Positions 8,909-16,708 of a stretch of 64,000 nucleotides of DNA are shown here, in pieces. Both the position numbers and the translations under genes were made by a program. Below the pieces are notes generated by a model, which saw nothing but the letters and a program-made list of their open reading frames with translations, did no database searches and was not told where the DNA came from. The stretch's first letter is position 1. Every line of letters starts with the position of its first letter. The DNA comes from Alkalicoccobacillus porphyridii. Its GTDB lineage: Bacteria > Bacillota > Bacilli > Bacillales > Bacillaceae_D. The stretch is taken from NCBI RefSeq assembly GCF_007293315.1, contig NZ_VLXZ01000002.1, forward strand, positions 186,001 through 250,000, given 5' to 3'.

Positions 8909-9775
8909 TTAAGTAAGAGTTTTCTTCATAAAAGCATCAATCTGACCCAAATGATGGGCATCATGCTTCACAAAAATTTTTATAAAGCTCTCAGCAGAAA
9001 AGGCTCTTTTTCCACCACCTATTGTAAATCTGGTTTTCGGTTCAACTTTTAAAATAGCGTCTACACACTCTTTTCTCCTATCAGTAAACAGATCAATGAT
9101 CTCATAAACGGTTTTGTTTTTAAGGGACTCCACTGCTCTTTCGTTCTGTGCATCGTGATCAGGAAACGCTGGCAGATTTGCCCCGGGTGCCATACTTCCT
9201 ATCATATGTTTAAGATTATAGTCGTCCCACCCATATAAATGAGCAATGATCTCTCTAATAGACCAACTTCCTTCCTTAATAGAAGTAATTAATAAAATCT
9301 CATCCATCTGCTTTAATATAGAAATCTCAGATATAGTCTGACTGTATTGCTCTACTATTTTTTTCATTTGATCCTCCAATGCCTTTATACATTTTACATT
9401 ATAGTCTAGAGATAGTTCATCTGCTGGTAGTCCTCTAATGCCCCAGTTATGCTTGGGTGTTTCAAAGATAGTCATCTCGATATCATTAGGGTCTATCTGA
9501 AGATGTTCATAAATACGCTTAAATAAGAGCCTTAGTAACTGCTTTTTCGCTTCCATTGTCCTCCCCTCGAACATACTAATCTCAATAATGGTATAAGCTT
9601 CCGTCCGCCCATCCGCATAGTAAAAGTCCTCTTTCTCCATTGGAAAAAAGCGATGGAACCTCTTACTTGAAGGAAGGTGAAGTGCGTCTACCATACACGA
9701 ATGGATAATATCCGAAAGGCTCTGTTTAATAGGTTGTAGGTGCTGTTTCTCACCGTAAATCTTGATTTGACTCAA
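8909..9775 (-). CDS. Tautomerase-like domain fused to DinB domain
   Basis: 288 residues in two domains. Residues 1-130 match the Tautomerase_2 family (KIYGEKQHLQPIKQSLSDII, KRFHRFFPMEKEDF, YTIIEISMFEGR, MTIFETPKHNWGIRGLPADE). Residues about 140-285 match DinB/YfiT-like four-helix proteins with the metal-type histidines in IIAHLYGWDDYN and KHDAHHLGQIDAF. In tautomerases the N-terminal proline after Met is the catalytic base; here the frame reads Met-Ser-Gln-Ile, so it is absent. The TTG start is supported by AAAGGGAGG seven bases upstream. It heads a three-gene operon. Family members normally carry one domain; this fusion is unusual. Confidence 0.8.
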   Translation of the reverse strand: MSQIKIYGEKQHLQPIKQSLSDIIHSCMVDALHLPSSKRFHRFFPMEKEDFYYADGRTEAYTIIEISMFEGRTMEAKKQLLRLLFKRIYEHLQIDPNDIEMTIFETPKHNWGIRGLPADELSLDYNVKCIKALEDQMKKIVEQYSQTISEISILKQMDEILLITSIKEGSWSIREIIAHLYGWDDYNLKHMIGSMAPGANLPAFPDHDAQNERAVESLKNKTVYEIIDLFTDRRKECVDAILKVEPKTRFTIGGGKRAFSAESFIKIFVKHDAHHLGQIDAFMKKTLT

Positions 9776-9871
9776 TATCCTGCCTCCCTTTAAGAACGTC
9801 TTAAATTGGATCGTTTTTACTAATTTGAGTTATAATGAATTCAATCTATTGAATGACAGGAGCAAAAGGAC

Positions 9872-10330
9872 ATGAACATACGAAAAGCAACAGAAGCTGA
9901 TATAGACTCGCTAGTGGCTTTGAGAAAAATTCAACTAGTGGACGAAGGGATTTCCCCCGATAAAGATATTGATACTGAGCTGTACGAATTCTTTACTAAT
10001 AAATTGAAAGACAACTCACTTATTCAATTAGTTGTGGAGGATCAAGATAAAATGATTGCTTGTGGCGCTATCATGATCTATGACTTTCCTCCCTCCTACA
10101 CCAATCAAACTGGAAAGAAAGCATATATAACAAACATGTATACAGCTGACAGTTATCGAGGAAAGGGGATCGCATCAAAACTCCTAAACATGTTAATAGA
10201 TGAAACAAAACAACAGGGCATCTCTAAAATGTGGCTAGGAGCCTCTCAATTAGGAAGACCTATCTATCAAAAATTCGGCTTTAAAGATTCAGATGAATGG
10301 ATGGAGTTAGATCTGCAACAAGATCTATAA
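9872..10330 (+). CDS. GNAT-family N-acetyltransferase
   Basis: 152 residues with the GNAT fold: N-terminal MNIRKATEADIDSLVALRKI, the acetyl-CoA loop YRGKGIASKLLNMLI (R/QxxGxG/A motif) and C-terminal GRPIYQKFGFKDSDEW. Acceptor unknown. It is divergent from the tautomerase-DinB operon and overlaps the next, opposite-strand GNAT gene by six bases at their 3' ends. Confidence 0.88.
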   Translation: MNIRKATEADIDSLVALRKIQLVDEGISPDKDIDTELYEFFTNKLKDNSLIQLVVEDQDKMIACGAIMIYDFPPSYTNQTGKKAYITNMYTADSYRGKGIASKLLNMLIDETKQQGISKMWLGASQLGRPIYQKFGFKDSDEWMELDLQQDL

Positions 10331-10786
10331 CTCCCTTTCAAACACAATCATATCCATTGCCTGTATCCCATTTTCAAATATAGGTTCAGGATATTTGAGA
10401 AAAAAGCCCTTCTCCACCCGTTCCATTCTAAATCCCGCCTTTTGATAAAAGGCAATATTTTCAATACTGCAATTGGCTGTGCCCACGATCATTTTCTTAA
10501 AGTTCTTATCTTTAAATCTAATGAAAAAAGACGTGACAACGTCTTTTCCTATCCCCTTTCCTCTGACCTCAGGAATAAGCGCGAAGTTTTTTAACTCAAC
10601 CGTCTCGTGGTCTATTGCTATAAAAAGCGCAACCCCAATGATTTCTTCCTCTGAAGAAAGGATAGCGTACAACTCTCCTTTAGTAAGATAGGCTGGAATC
10701 ATTTCGGCTTCATCCGCCATAAGTAAATAAGGAATGTAATGTTTTCGATCTTTAGAAGGAATGTGGCTAAGTGTAGTGTATGGCAT
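10325..10786 (-). CDS. GNAT-family N-acetyltransferase
   Basis: 153 residues. Motif A reads LIPEVRGKGIGKDVVTSFF, followed by GTANCSIENIAFYQKAGFR, typical for GNAT enzymes acting on small molecules or proteins. The ATG at 10786 has AAAGGAGC eight bases upstream; the longer frame to 10825 does not. Acceptor unknown. Confidence 0.85.
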   Translation of the reverse strand: MPYTTLSHIPSKDRKHYIPYLLMADEAEMIPAYLTKGELYAILSSEEEIIGVALFIAIDHETVELKNFALIPEVRGKGIGKDVVTSFFIRFKDKNFKKMIVGTANCSIENIAFYQKAGFRMERVEKGFFLKYPEPIFENGIQAMDMIVFEREL

Positions 10787-10860
10787 ATAATAAGCTCCTT
10801 TATGTAGAACTGCTGCTGTCTTCATTACATTCTTCGCTCGGTGCCTAGGATCCTGCTTCT

Positions 10861-11131
10861 TTCCCGATATCAGTCGCTCTTTCCCGATATCGGCTCCTCT
10901 TTCCCGATATCCGACCCTCTTTCCCGATATCGGCTTCTCTTTCCCGATATCCGACCCTCTTTCCCGATATCCAACCCTCTTTCCCGATATCCGCCTCTCT
11001 TTCCCGATATCCGCCTCTCTTTCCCGATATCCAACCCTCTTTCCCGATATCTGACTTCTCTTTCCCGATATCCGCTCCTCTTTTCCGATATCTGACCCTC
11101 TTTTCCGATATCTGACCCTCTTTCCTGATAT
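10861..11131. repeat. Tandem array of 14 copies of a 20-bp unit centred on GATATC
   Basis: Fourteen units of the form TTTCCCGATATCNNNNCTC recur every 20 bases (one interval is 21), starting at 10861, 10881, 10901 and so on to 11122. The core TTCCCGATAT is invariant in the first eleven; the last three drift (TTTCCG, TTCCTG). The four to five bases after GATATC vary (CCGAC, CCAAC, CGGCT). Because 20 is not a multiple of three, open frames over it cycle through three peptides on both strands and are not genes. It lies between a GNAT promoter and a convergent M42 gene terminator. The following 11170-11315 is a C-rich spacer with no gene. Confidence 0.95.
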
Positions 11132-11315
11132 CCGCTTCTCATTTTAAATACTAACTTAATTATGTACAAAAGTGACTGAATAAAGATCTACATCCTTGAT
11201 TCCTCTTGACACAATGGATCGATTCCTGCTCCTCTCACGCCGCTTTAGACCTCCTCCCGCCGATTCCCTCTCCTCCCCGCGCCACTCCGTCCCCATACTC
11301 ACTCCCCTCCAAATC

Positions 11316-11350
11316 AAAAAAAGCAATCCACTGTCATCACAGTAGATTGC
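11316..11350 (-). terminator. Intrinsic terminator of the M42 aminopeptidase gene
   Basis: On the minus strand GCAATCTACTGT and ACAGTGGATTGC form a 12-bp stem (one wobble) with a GATG loop, followed by seven T residues. Confidence 0.9.
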
Positions 11351-11360
11351 CTCGTCTTAT

Positions 11361-12431
11361 CTAGTCTTCTATGAATAAAAACTTCATCCCATCCTCAAGA
11401 GACAGAATAAATACTTTGAGCAGTTCTTTTGTTGCGAGCAAATCCTTCATATCGATCACTTCCACCGGGGAGTGGGCGTAGCGCGAGGGAATGGATAGGA
11501 CTCCGGTAGGGATACCTTCGTTTGCTAGGCTGATGGCTCCGCCGTCGGTGCCAATTCCAGGGAAAATCTCTTTCTGATAAATAATTTCCTGCTCATCCGC
11601 TAGCTGAATCAGCTTGTCTCGCACAGCCGGATGAGAGATTAAACTGAAGTCCAGCACCTTGATGCCCGTGCCTGCCCCTAGAGCAAGGGAACGATCCATC
11701 GTTTCTTCAGGCGTATCGCTCACCGCAGTGGTATCAAGTGCAATCGCAACGTCGGCATCAACCTGACGCGCAGCTACTTGAGCACCGCGTAATCCCACTT
11801 CTTCTTGGACGGTAAACACTGCCGTCACCGCACCAGCAAAATCCACACCATCTAATTCTTCTAACAACTTAATAATCACTGCACACCCTGCACGATCATC
11901 AAATCCTTTTCCGACAAAACGGCCCGTGCTCTCATTTCCGAGATACTCCATGTTTGGTTTCCAAGTGATAGGAGTCCCTACCTCAACCCCCAACTCAAGC
12001 GCATGCTCCTTATCCTTCGCACCAATATCTATGTATAACTGCCGATGATTTCGCACCTTAGATGCATCGTCAAACTTTGCATAGTGAGCGGATATACTTC
12101 CGATTACACCTGTTAAAAAGCCTTTTTTTGTCCGTAGCTGCACCTTTTGTGTCAGCAGAAGTCGATCATCATTGCCGCCTAGCTTCTCAAAGCGGATCAA
12201 TCCATTCTCTTCAATTTTCTTAGCGATAAAACCTACTTCATCCATATGCGCAGTAATCACAGCATGAGGACCAGGCTTTGTCCCTTTTTTTGTGGCGAAC
12301 ACATTGCCAAGTGCGTCAACGCGAACCTCATCTACAAGAGCTGTTACCCGGTCTCTCACCCACTTGCTAACAGGCTGCTCATTCCCACATGGACCATGTA
12401 ATCCCGTGAGTTGCTCTAATAGTTTCTGCAC
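11361..12431 (-). CDS. M42-family metallo-aminopeptidase
   Basis: 356 residues matching the M42 (glutamyl aminopeptidase/FrvX/YsdC) family along its length. Zinc ligands and catalytic residues appear in order: AHMDEVGF (His, Asp), GFDDRAGC (bridging Asp), VQEEVGLRGA (catalytic Glu and ligand Glu), ALDTTAV (Asp) and SRYAHSPVE (His). The inserted PDZ-like/dodecamer domain lies between. Such enzymes form tetrahedral dodecamers and trim N-terminal residues from cytoplasmic peptides. The start is GTG with AGGAGG seven bases upstream. It is a single-gene unit with its own terminator. Confidence 0.92.
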   Translation of the reverse strand: MQKLLEQLTGLHGPCGNEQPVSKWVRDRVTALVDEVRVDALGNVFATKKGTKPGPHAVITAHMDEVGFIAKKIEENGLIRFEKLGGNDDRLLLTQKVQLRTKKGFLTGVIGSISAHYAKFDDASKVRNHRQLYIDIGAKDKEHALELGVEVGTPITWKPNMEYLGNESTGRFVGKGFDDRAGCAVIIKLLEELDGVDFAGAVTAVFTVQEEVGLRGAQVAARQVDADVAIALDTTAVSDTPEETMDRSLALGAGTGIKVLDFSLISHPAVRDKLIQLADEQEIIYQKEIFPGIGTDGGAISLANEGIPTGVLSIPSRYAHSPVEVIDMKDLLATKELLKVFILSLEDGMKFLFIED

Positions 12432-12516
12432 ACTAATTCCTCCTAGGCTAGCTCTTTTTTTAAAATTAGTATACCTAATTTACTTAGCTAAGCGAAATAA
12501 CTTGCCCACTACTACA

Positions 12517-12678
12517 CTATTCATGTTTTTTCTCTTCTAATAAAGAAATCATTCTACCATTCTGTTCAACAAGCTCTTCATTCAGCTTAATCACTTTATC
12601 ATTTTGCTTTCTAATTTTCTCAAGATCTAATAAAACAACCATTAAAATAATCATAATGACAAAAACAAGAATACCCAC
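12517..12678 (-). CDS. Small membrane-anchored coiled-coil protein (53 aa)
   Basis: A short frame begins at a GTG with GGGGGT about nine bases upstream. It encodes an N-terminal hydrophobic helix (about residues 2-17, rich in I, L, V, M) and a charged helix (LEKIRKQNDKVIKLNEEL then VEQNGRMISLLEEKK) with heptad-like spacing. This is the typical look of small Bacillus membrane proteins of unknown role. It lies between the MazG-like gene and the M42 gene on the same strand. Confidence 0.6.
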   Translation of the reverse strand: MGILVFVIMIILMVVLLDLEKIRKQNDKVIKLNEELVEQNGRMISLLEEKKHE

Positions 12679-12698
12679 TTACATAACCCCCATATCTA

Positions 12699-13067
12699 TT
12701 ACGTTTGCCTACGTTCTTCTTTTATTTCATTTAATTTCTTATATAGCTCATCTTCAAGGTTGTAATCAAAATAGTTAGATAATTTACAGAGATAAGCAAG
12801 GCAGTCCGCCAATTCTTTCCCGAGACTTTCATTAATAATCTTTTTACTCTCTTCAAAGGCTTCTAGTTCATCTTTTCCTTCTCTGATAGATGTTTCGGTT
12901 TGCTTAAACAGATGTCGAAATTCCTCTGCTATTTCAGCGACTTCCGTTGTGAGAAGCATATGTATGTATAGTAGGAACATTTTATGTTCCTTATAACTCG
13001 TCCGATCAAATTGATCAAATCCCATTTCTTCTTGAAACCTTTGATAGTGCTCTTGAGTGTCTTTCAT
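12699..13067 (-). CDS. MazG-like (all-alpha NTP-PPase) protein
   Basis: 122 residues, all-helical. EVAEIAEEFRHLF and LGKELADCLAYLCKL give the paired ExxE...ExxD-type metal-binding helices of the MazG/all-alpha nucleotide pyrophosphohydrolase superfamily. The likely role is hydrolysis of a nucleoside triphosphate (house-cleaning), but the substrate is not readable and activity is inferred. The ATG at 13067 has AAAGGAG six bases upstream; the frame could extend to 13088 without one. Confidence 0.7.
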   Translation of the reverse strand: MKDTQEHYQRFQEEMGFDQFDRTSYKEHKMFLLYIHMLLTTEVAEIAEEFRHLFKQTETSIREGKDELEAFEESKKIINESLGKELADCLAYLCKLSNYFDYNLEDELYKKLNEIKEERRQT

Positions 13068-13304
13068 TCTAATCTCCTTTCTTTGCATGATTCCATGCTA
13101 TTCCATGAGCTAATCCCCGCCTTATGAATCTACATATCACTGAAATCAGTATACCTTTTTAGTAAATAAACACAAAATAAATTAGAGCGGAGCATAATAG
13201 AAAGCTGCTTGCTAGACCAAGCGTTCTTCTTATTAACTCCACCCGTATTCATAACTCAACTGCCGTGAAAAATACTCCATCCGTCTTCCACCACATTCAT
13301 CCAT

Positions 13305-13745
13305 CTAGAGCTCCTTCACCAGCTGCCTTATCGCTCCTAAATGATAAGCTGAATGAGCTAAATTGGCTAAGATCATTCGTAATGTGACCGATGACAGTTC
13401 ACTTTGATCAATTAAATCAACGAATTCTTTGTATTCATCTTCCAGCCCTTTTTTTATCTCATTCCACTCGTCTTCACTTACGTCTTTTATCTTCCAGCTA
13501 ATGCCCCAATCTGACTTTACATCAATCTTTTTAATCGCATTTTTACACACAGTGATGTGGTACATCGTGTGATGTGTGTGGGCGGCAATCGTTGTTCCCC
13601 GGAGATTTGTAGAGGCATCGCCCGCTGATATTCCTTCAATTGTTCCTAGTAGGCCAGAACCTTTTTTTGTCTCCGTGTACCAACTCCGAGTTCCATCAGG
13701 TCCGTTAAACGTCTCGTTCAGTAACTCTTTGATTTCTTCTTTCAT
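13305..13745 (-). CDS. DinB-like protein
   Basis: 146 residues with the four-helix DinB/YfiT pattern: AHTHHTMYHITV in the second helix and ANLAHSAYHLGAIRQL near the C-terminus supply the three metal-type histidines. DinB proteins bind a divalent metal; some act as thiol-dependent transferases, most are unassigned. Its ATG overlaps the stop of the MFS gene upstream as ATGA, so the two are translationally coupled. Confidence 0.8.
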   Translation of the reverse strand: MKEEIKELLNETFNGPDGTRSWYTETKKGSGLLGTIEGISAGDASTNLRGTTIAAHTHHTMYHITVCKNAIKKIDVKSDWGISWKIKDVSEDEWNEIKKGLEDEYKEFVDLIDQSELSSVTLRMILANLAHSAYHLGAIRQLVKEL

Positions 13746-14875
13746 GCAGATACCTCCTTGATATTTTGATTCCTAAATGGGACAAACATTCCCAACAATC
13801 CAATGAGGAAAAACACGATAAAGCCTAAAGGATAAGAAGTGGCTTCAATAACTGTACCGCCAATCGAGGAACCTAAAGATTGACCAATCCCTAATAGAAA
13901 AAAGGATAAACTAACGCCTATAGACGGGCGGTCTGGAAAAATGCGAGTGGACCAAACAATTAAGATTCCTGTCATACATATATACGTTATTCCAAACAAT
14001 ACAGACGAGGAATAGATCGTAACAGCTCCAGGTATTGTAATTAATAGCAAAGCCGTGCTCATTAATAACAGGGTGACACGAAAAGATAGCTCTATACCCC
14101 CTTTACTAATAAAACCACCGGCTAAACCACCAATAATTCCCGATACCCCCATGAGCACCCAGAAAAACACACTTTCAAAGTTACTCATTTGATATTCGAC
14201 GGCTAAAAAGCTTCTCGAGAATGTCCAAAAAAAAGAAGAGCTTAGTCCAACAATAAATGATGCGAGGAGCATAAGCTTCGCTCTTTTTAAAAGCGAGAAC
14301 CATTGAATGTTTTCTCTTTTTGATGAAGATTTACCTTCTTTAGGAATCACCTTTGTATTCCAAACTAATACGACAAAAGCAATAGCCGCAAATAATAGAT
14401 ATGAAAGTCTCCAATGCTCCGTAAACAGCAACGCAATCGGCCCCGATAAGATAAGCCCGAAGCTAGTTCCCGTATTCATCCATGTGTTGCCTCTATCTCT
14501 ATCTAGTTCCTTCAAGTGCGTGATCGCTACTTGAGCATAAACAGGGGAAGACCAGCCGCTCCCAAGTCCAGCAACAAAAGAACTAAAGAGGAGCATATAA
14601 TATCCATTAGAAAAGGCTATTCCAAGTAAGCCTAACACGGCACTCATTCCAGCAAATTGTATAACCCTTAACGAACCCCACTTCTGTATAAGAAAAGAAG
14701 ATGTAATCAAAGCAACTGTATACGATAAAAAAGCAACAGAGCTAATCGAACCGGCAAGACTTTCTGTAAGATTTAACGTGCTAGAAATCTGAGGAAGGAA
14801 CAACCCAAAACTAAAACGGGCAAAAGCATATGTCACCCCGATCATTGCAATTCCTGGCATGACAAATTTCCACAT
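13742..14875 (-). CDS. Major facilitator superfamily transporter (YbfB-like size)
   Basis: 377 residues with 11-12 hydrophobic helices and the MFS loop motif between helices 2 and 3 (IQKWGSLRVIQFAG). The beginning FARFSFGLFLPQISSTLNL resembles permeases of the YbfB/CynX type. The substrate is unknown; drug or metabolite efflux is possible. The ATG at 14875 has AAAGGAG eight bases upstream. It lies downstream of a TetR gene and both carry the same operator, so TetR control is likely. DinB follows with an ATGA overlap. Confidence 0.87.
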   Translation of the reverse strand: MWKFVMPGIAMIGVTYAFARFSFGLFLPQISSTLNLTESLAGSISSVAFLSYTVALITSSFLIQKWGSLRVIQFAGMSAVLGLLGIAFSNGYYMLLFSSFVAGLGSGWSSPVYAQVAITHLKELDRDRGNTWMNTGTSFGLILSGPIALLFTEHWRLSYLLFAAIAFVVLVWNTKVIPKEGKSSSKRENIQWFSLLKRAKLMLLASFIVGLSSSFFWTFSRSFLAVEYQMSNFESVFFWVLMGVSGIIGGLAGGFISKGGIELSFRVTLLLMSTALLLITIPGAVTIYSSSVLFGITYICMTGILIVWSTRIFPDRPSIGVSLSFFLLGIGQSLGSSIGGTVIEATSYPLGFIVFFLIGLLGMFVPFRNQNIKEVSA

Positions 14876-14896
14876 GAAAACCACTCCTTTTTTTGA

Positions 14897-14912
14897 TAGA
14901 ACGATCATTATA
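14897..14912. promoter_or_regulatory. TetR-type operator before the MFS gene
   Basis: TAGAACGATCATTATA is an imperfect palindrome around GATC that matches the operator before the TetR gene (15505-15520) at most positions. It lies 22 bases before the MFS start. Confidence 0.7.
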
Positions 14913-14930
14913 TTTTTAGTTATGAATAAA

Positions 14931-14955
14931 AGTAAGCCAGCTTATCTAGCTTACT
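14931..14955 (-). terminator. Hairpin terminator at the end of the TetR gene
   Basis: On the minus strand AGTAAGC and GCTTACT pair around an 11-base loop and are followed by TTTATT. It overlaps the last codons of the TetR gene and precedes the MFS operator, so the MFS gene probably has its own promoter. Confidence 0.6.
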
Positions 14956-15487
14956 TCTCTATGACTTGTGCGATCATATCTTTAAACTCTTTAGCTATGT
15001 CATCTAGCTCGAGGCTTTCTGACAACGCAGTCACGCCTTCAAACAACATACTAAACTGAACACTCACAGCATAACTAAAACCTAGTTCCTGAAAAAATGA
15101 CAGAAGCGTTCGTTTGTGGTCTAACACTTGATTAACAATGTCTTGATTCTCATAAGAGTATTCCTCTTTTGCACGCAAGAACATGCACCCATTGAACCCG
15201 CTCGTTCGCAACCACTCAATATGCAAGTTGGCTAACTCCAATGCAAGCGTAGAATGGTTTTTTAAACCACATCTTTCAACAGCCAATTTCAGCTGCGAGA
15301 AATAACGTTCCTCCCGATGTTTCAAAACTTCCTGAATCAGTTCTTCCTTCGAATCAAAATGGTTATATAACGTCATTAAGGCAACACCAGACTCAGTTAC
15401 AACACGTTTTAGCCCTACTGAATGAAATCCATTTTGATAAAACAACTTCTCAGAATGCTCTAATAAAGCTTGCTTTTTTTTACTCAT
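14951..15487 (-). CDS. TetR-family repressor
   Basis: 178 residues. N-terminal helix-turn-helix: LFYQNGFHSVGLKRVVTESG then ALMTLYNHFDSKEELIQEVL. The C-terminal ligand domain (NGCMFLRAKEEYSYEN) resembles YcdC/QacR-like TetR_C. ATG at 15487 with GGAGG six bases upstream; a GTG at 15493 overlaps that site. A near-perfect palindrome lies 18 bases upstream and again before the MFS gene, so it probably represses itself and the transporter. The inducer is unknown. Confidence 0.87.
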   Translation of the reverse strand: MSKKKQALLEHSEKLFYQNGFHSVGLKRVVTESGVALMTLYNHFDSKEELIQEVLKHREERYFSQLKLAVERCGLKNHSTLALELANLHIEWLRTSGFNGCMFLRAKEEYSYENQDIVNQVLDHKRTLLSFFQELGFSYAVSVQFSMLFEGVTALSESLELDDIAKEFKDMIAQVIEK

Positions 15488-15504
15488 CCTCACCCTCCTT
15501 TAGA

Positions 15505-15520
15505 TAGAATGATCACTCTA
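15505..15520. promoter_or_regulatory. TetR-type operator before the TetR gene
   Basis: TAGAATGATCACTCTA reads almost the same on both strands (one mismatched pair). The same core occurs upstream of the MFS gene. Confidence 0.72.
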
Positions 15521-15573
15521 AATATAATGTAAAAAAAGAATCAGATCAACTGATTGATTTTACTATAAAGAAT

Positions 15574-15969
15574 TTAGTCTATGACCTCTACAGCATAAGC
15601 TGAAGTCCTAGGTGGATTAGATTCTCTTAATATATCACCATACACTCGCACTTTCTGATTTGTTTTAAGACGATTAAATAAATCCTCTTCCGGCGCCTCA
15701 TCATGTTTAGAGACGATCACACTTCCCGGTCCGTAGCCACTAAAGAGACCAAAGATCCTTCCAGTAAAGCTAACTGGCTCCTCTGAAATCCAGATTGAAT
15801 TTATTCTTTTGGCAACGACATATCCTTCAAACGTCAACGTATCATCTGGTAGCTCGCTTAAATCAACTGAGCTCACCTTTAGGGATGTGCTTTCGTTATA
15901 CATAATAATCAACACTACTATCACTAAAAAAGCGATAAAAAATTGTTTAAAGGCTGGAGAGTTAACCAT
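15574..15969 (-). CDS. DUF3221-type membrane-anchored protein
   Basis: 131 residues: one N-terminal membrane helix (about 10-26) then a small beta domain with TFEGYVVAKRINSIWISEEP and QKVRVYGDILRESNPPRTSA, an OB-like fold typical of DUF3221 (YobA-like) proteins of bacilli. The globular part should face outside. ATG at 15969 has AGAGG eight bases upstream. Function unknown. Confidence 0.65.
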   Translation of the reverse strand: MVNSPAFKQFFIAFLVIVVLIIMYNESTSLKVSSVDLSELPDDTLTFEGYVVAKRINSIWISEEPVSFTGRIFGLFSGYGPGSVIVSKHDEAPEEDLFNRLKTNQKVRVYGDILRESNPPRTSAYAVEVID

Positions 15970-16058
15970 ATTAGTCACCTCTTTCTTAATACAATTTTAT
16001 CCAAAGAGGTGGTCTTTGGCAACAACTCTTCTTCTCCACTGATTGTAAGAATACTTGG

Positions 16059-16201
16059 TTATTCATTATTTTCATCAAAATAAATGCGCTTTACATGTTC
16101 CTCCTGTCTGACTACCCACTGAAATACCGATCCTCTAGCTCACCACTCCTGCCACAGGCAGTTAAAAAGAGAACAAATAATAGCCCGATCAATGTTTTCA
16201 C
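16059..16201 (-). pseudogene. Frameshifted mini-lipoprotein gene
   Basis: A GTG with AGGAGG six bases upstream starts MKTLIGLLFVLFLTACGRSG, a complete lipoprotein signal with lipobox LTAC, but the frame stops after 29 codons at 16112. The +1 frame from the same place continues VFQWVVRQEEHVKRIYFDEN to a stop at 16059, reading like the natural continuation. A one-base indel near 16125 would explain this. It could alternatively be a real 29-residue lipopeptide. The rest of the 15970-16315 gap shows nothing else. Confidence 0.5.
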
Positions 16202-16315
16202 AAGATCCCTCCTCTTTAGAAATATACCTTCCTTGAAAATATTTCAAACTTACTCACTTCTATGATTGAGACTCTTTCCCATGATAAAATAAACAAAAAC
16301 AAGTGAGGATATACC

Positions 16316-16666
16316 ATGACTAAACACCGTATTTATACAACAAGCTTCGCCAGCGTCTACCCTCATTATGTGACGAAGGCTGAGAAAAAGGGACGTTCCA
16401 AGGAGGAAGTCGATGAAATCATTCGTTGGTTAACTGGGTACAGTCAGGAAAAGCTTGCAGAGATCCTAGAGAACAAAACAGACTTTGAGACCTTTTTTTC
16501 CGAAGCCCCTGAAATGAATCCTTCCCGCGATCTAATTAAAGGTGTCATTTGCGGAATCCGTGTAGAAAATATTGAAGAACCATTGATGCAGGAAATCCGG
16601 TATTTGGATAAGTTGATTGATGAATTGGCAAAGGGAAAAGCGATGGAGAAAATTTTGCGGAAATAG
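16316..16666 (+). CDS. DUF2200 family protein
   Basis: 116 residues, matching DUF2200 from end to end: [40 protein letters not shown] and [20 protein letters not shown] are hallmark segments. It is a small soluble cytoplasmic protein of unknown function. GTGAGGAT provides a modest ribosome site before the ATG. A bidirectional terminator follows. Confidence 0.88.
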   Translation: MTKHRIYTTSFASVYPHYVTKAEKKGRSKEEVDEIIRWLTGYSQEKLAEILENKTDFETFFSEAPEMNPSRDLIKGVICGIRVENIEEPLMQEIRYLDKLIDELAKGKAMEKILRK

Positions 16667-16670
16667 AAAC

Positions 16671-16706
16671 AAAAACACCAATTCTCAGATGAGAATTGGT
16701 GTTTTT
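16671..16706. terminator. Bidirectional terminator
   Basis: AAAAACACCAATTCTC pairs perfectly with GAGAATTGGTGTTTTT over 16 bp with a four-base loop. It serves the DUF2200 gene and the convergent GNAT gene. Confidence 0.9.
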
Positions 16707-16708
16707 CA

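Noticed and set aside
10861-11131. CRISPR array
   Set aside because: Spacing is 20 bp with no room for spacers; the variable linkers are four to five bases and no cas genes are present.
10841-11169. Open frames on both strands over the GATATC array
   Set aside because: They only cycle three peptides because the unit is 20 bp; no ribosome site and no protein-like composition.
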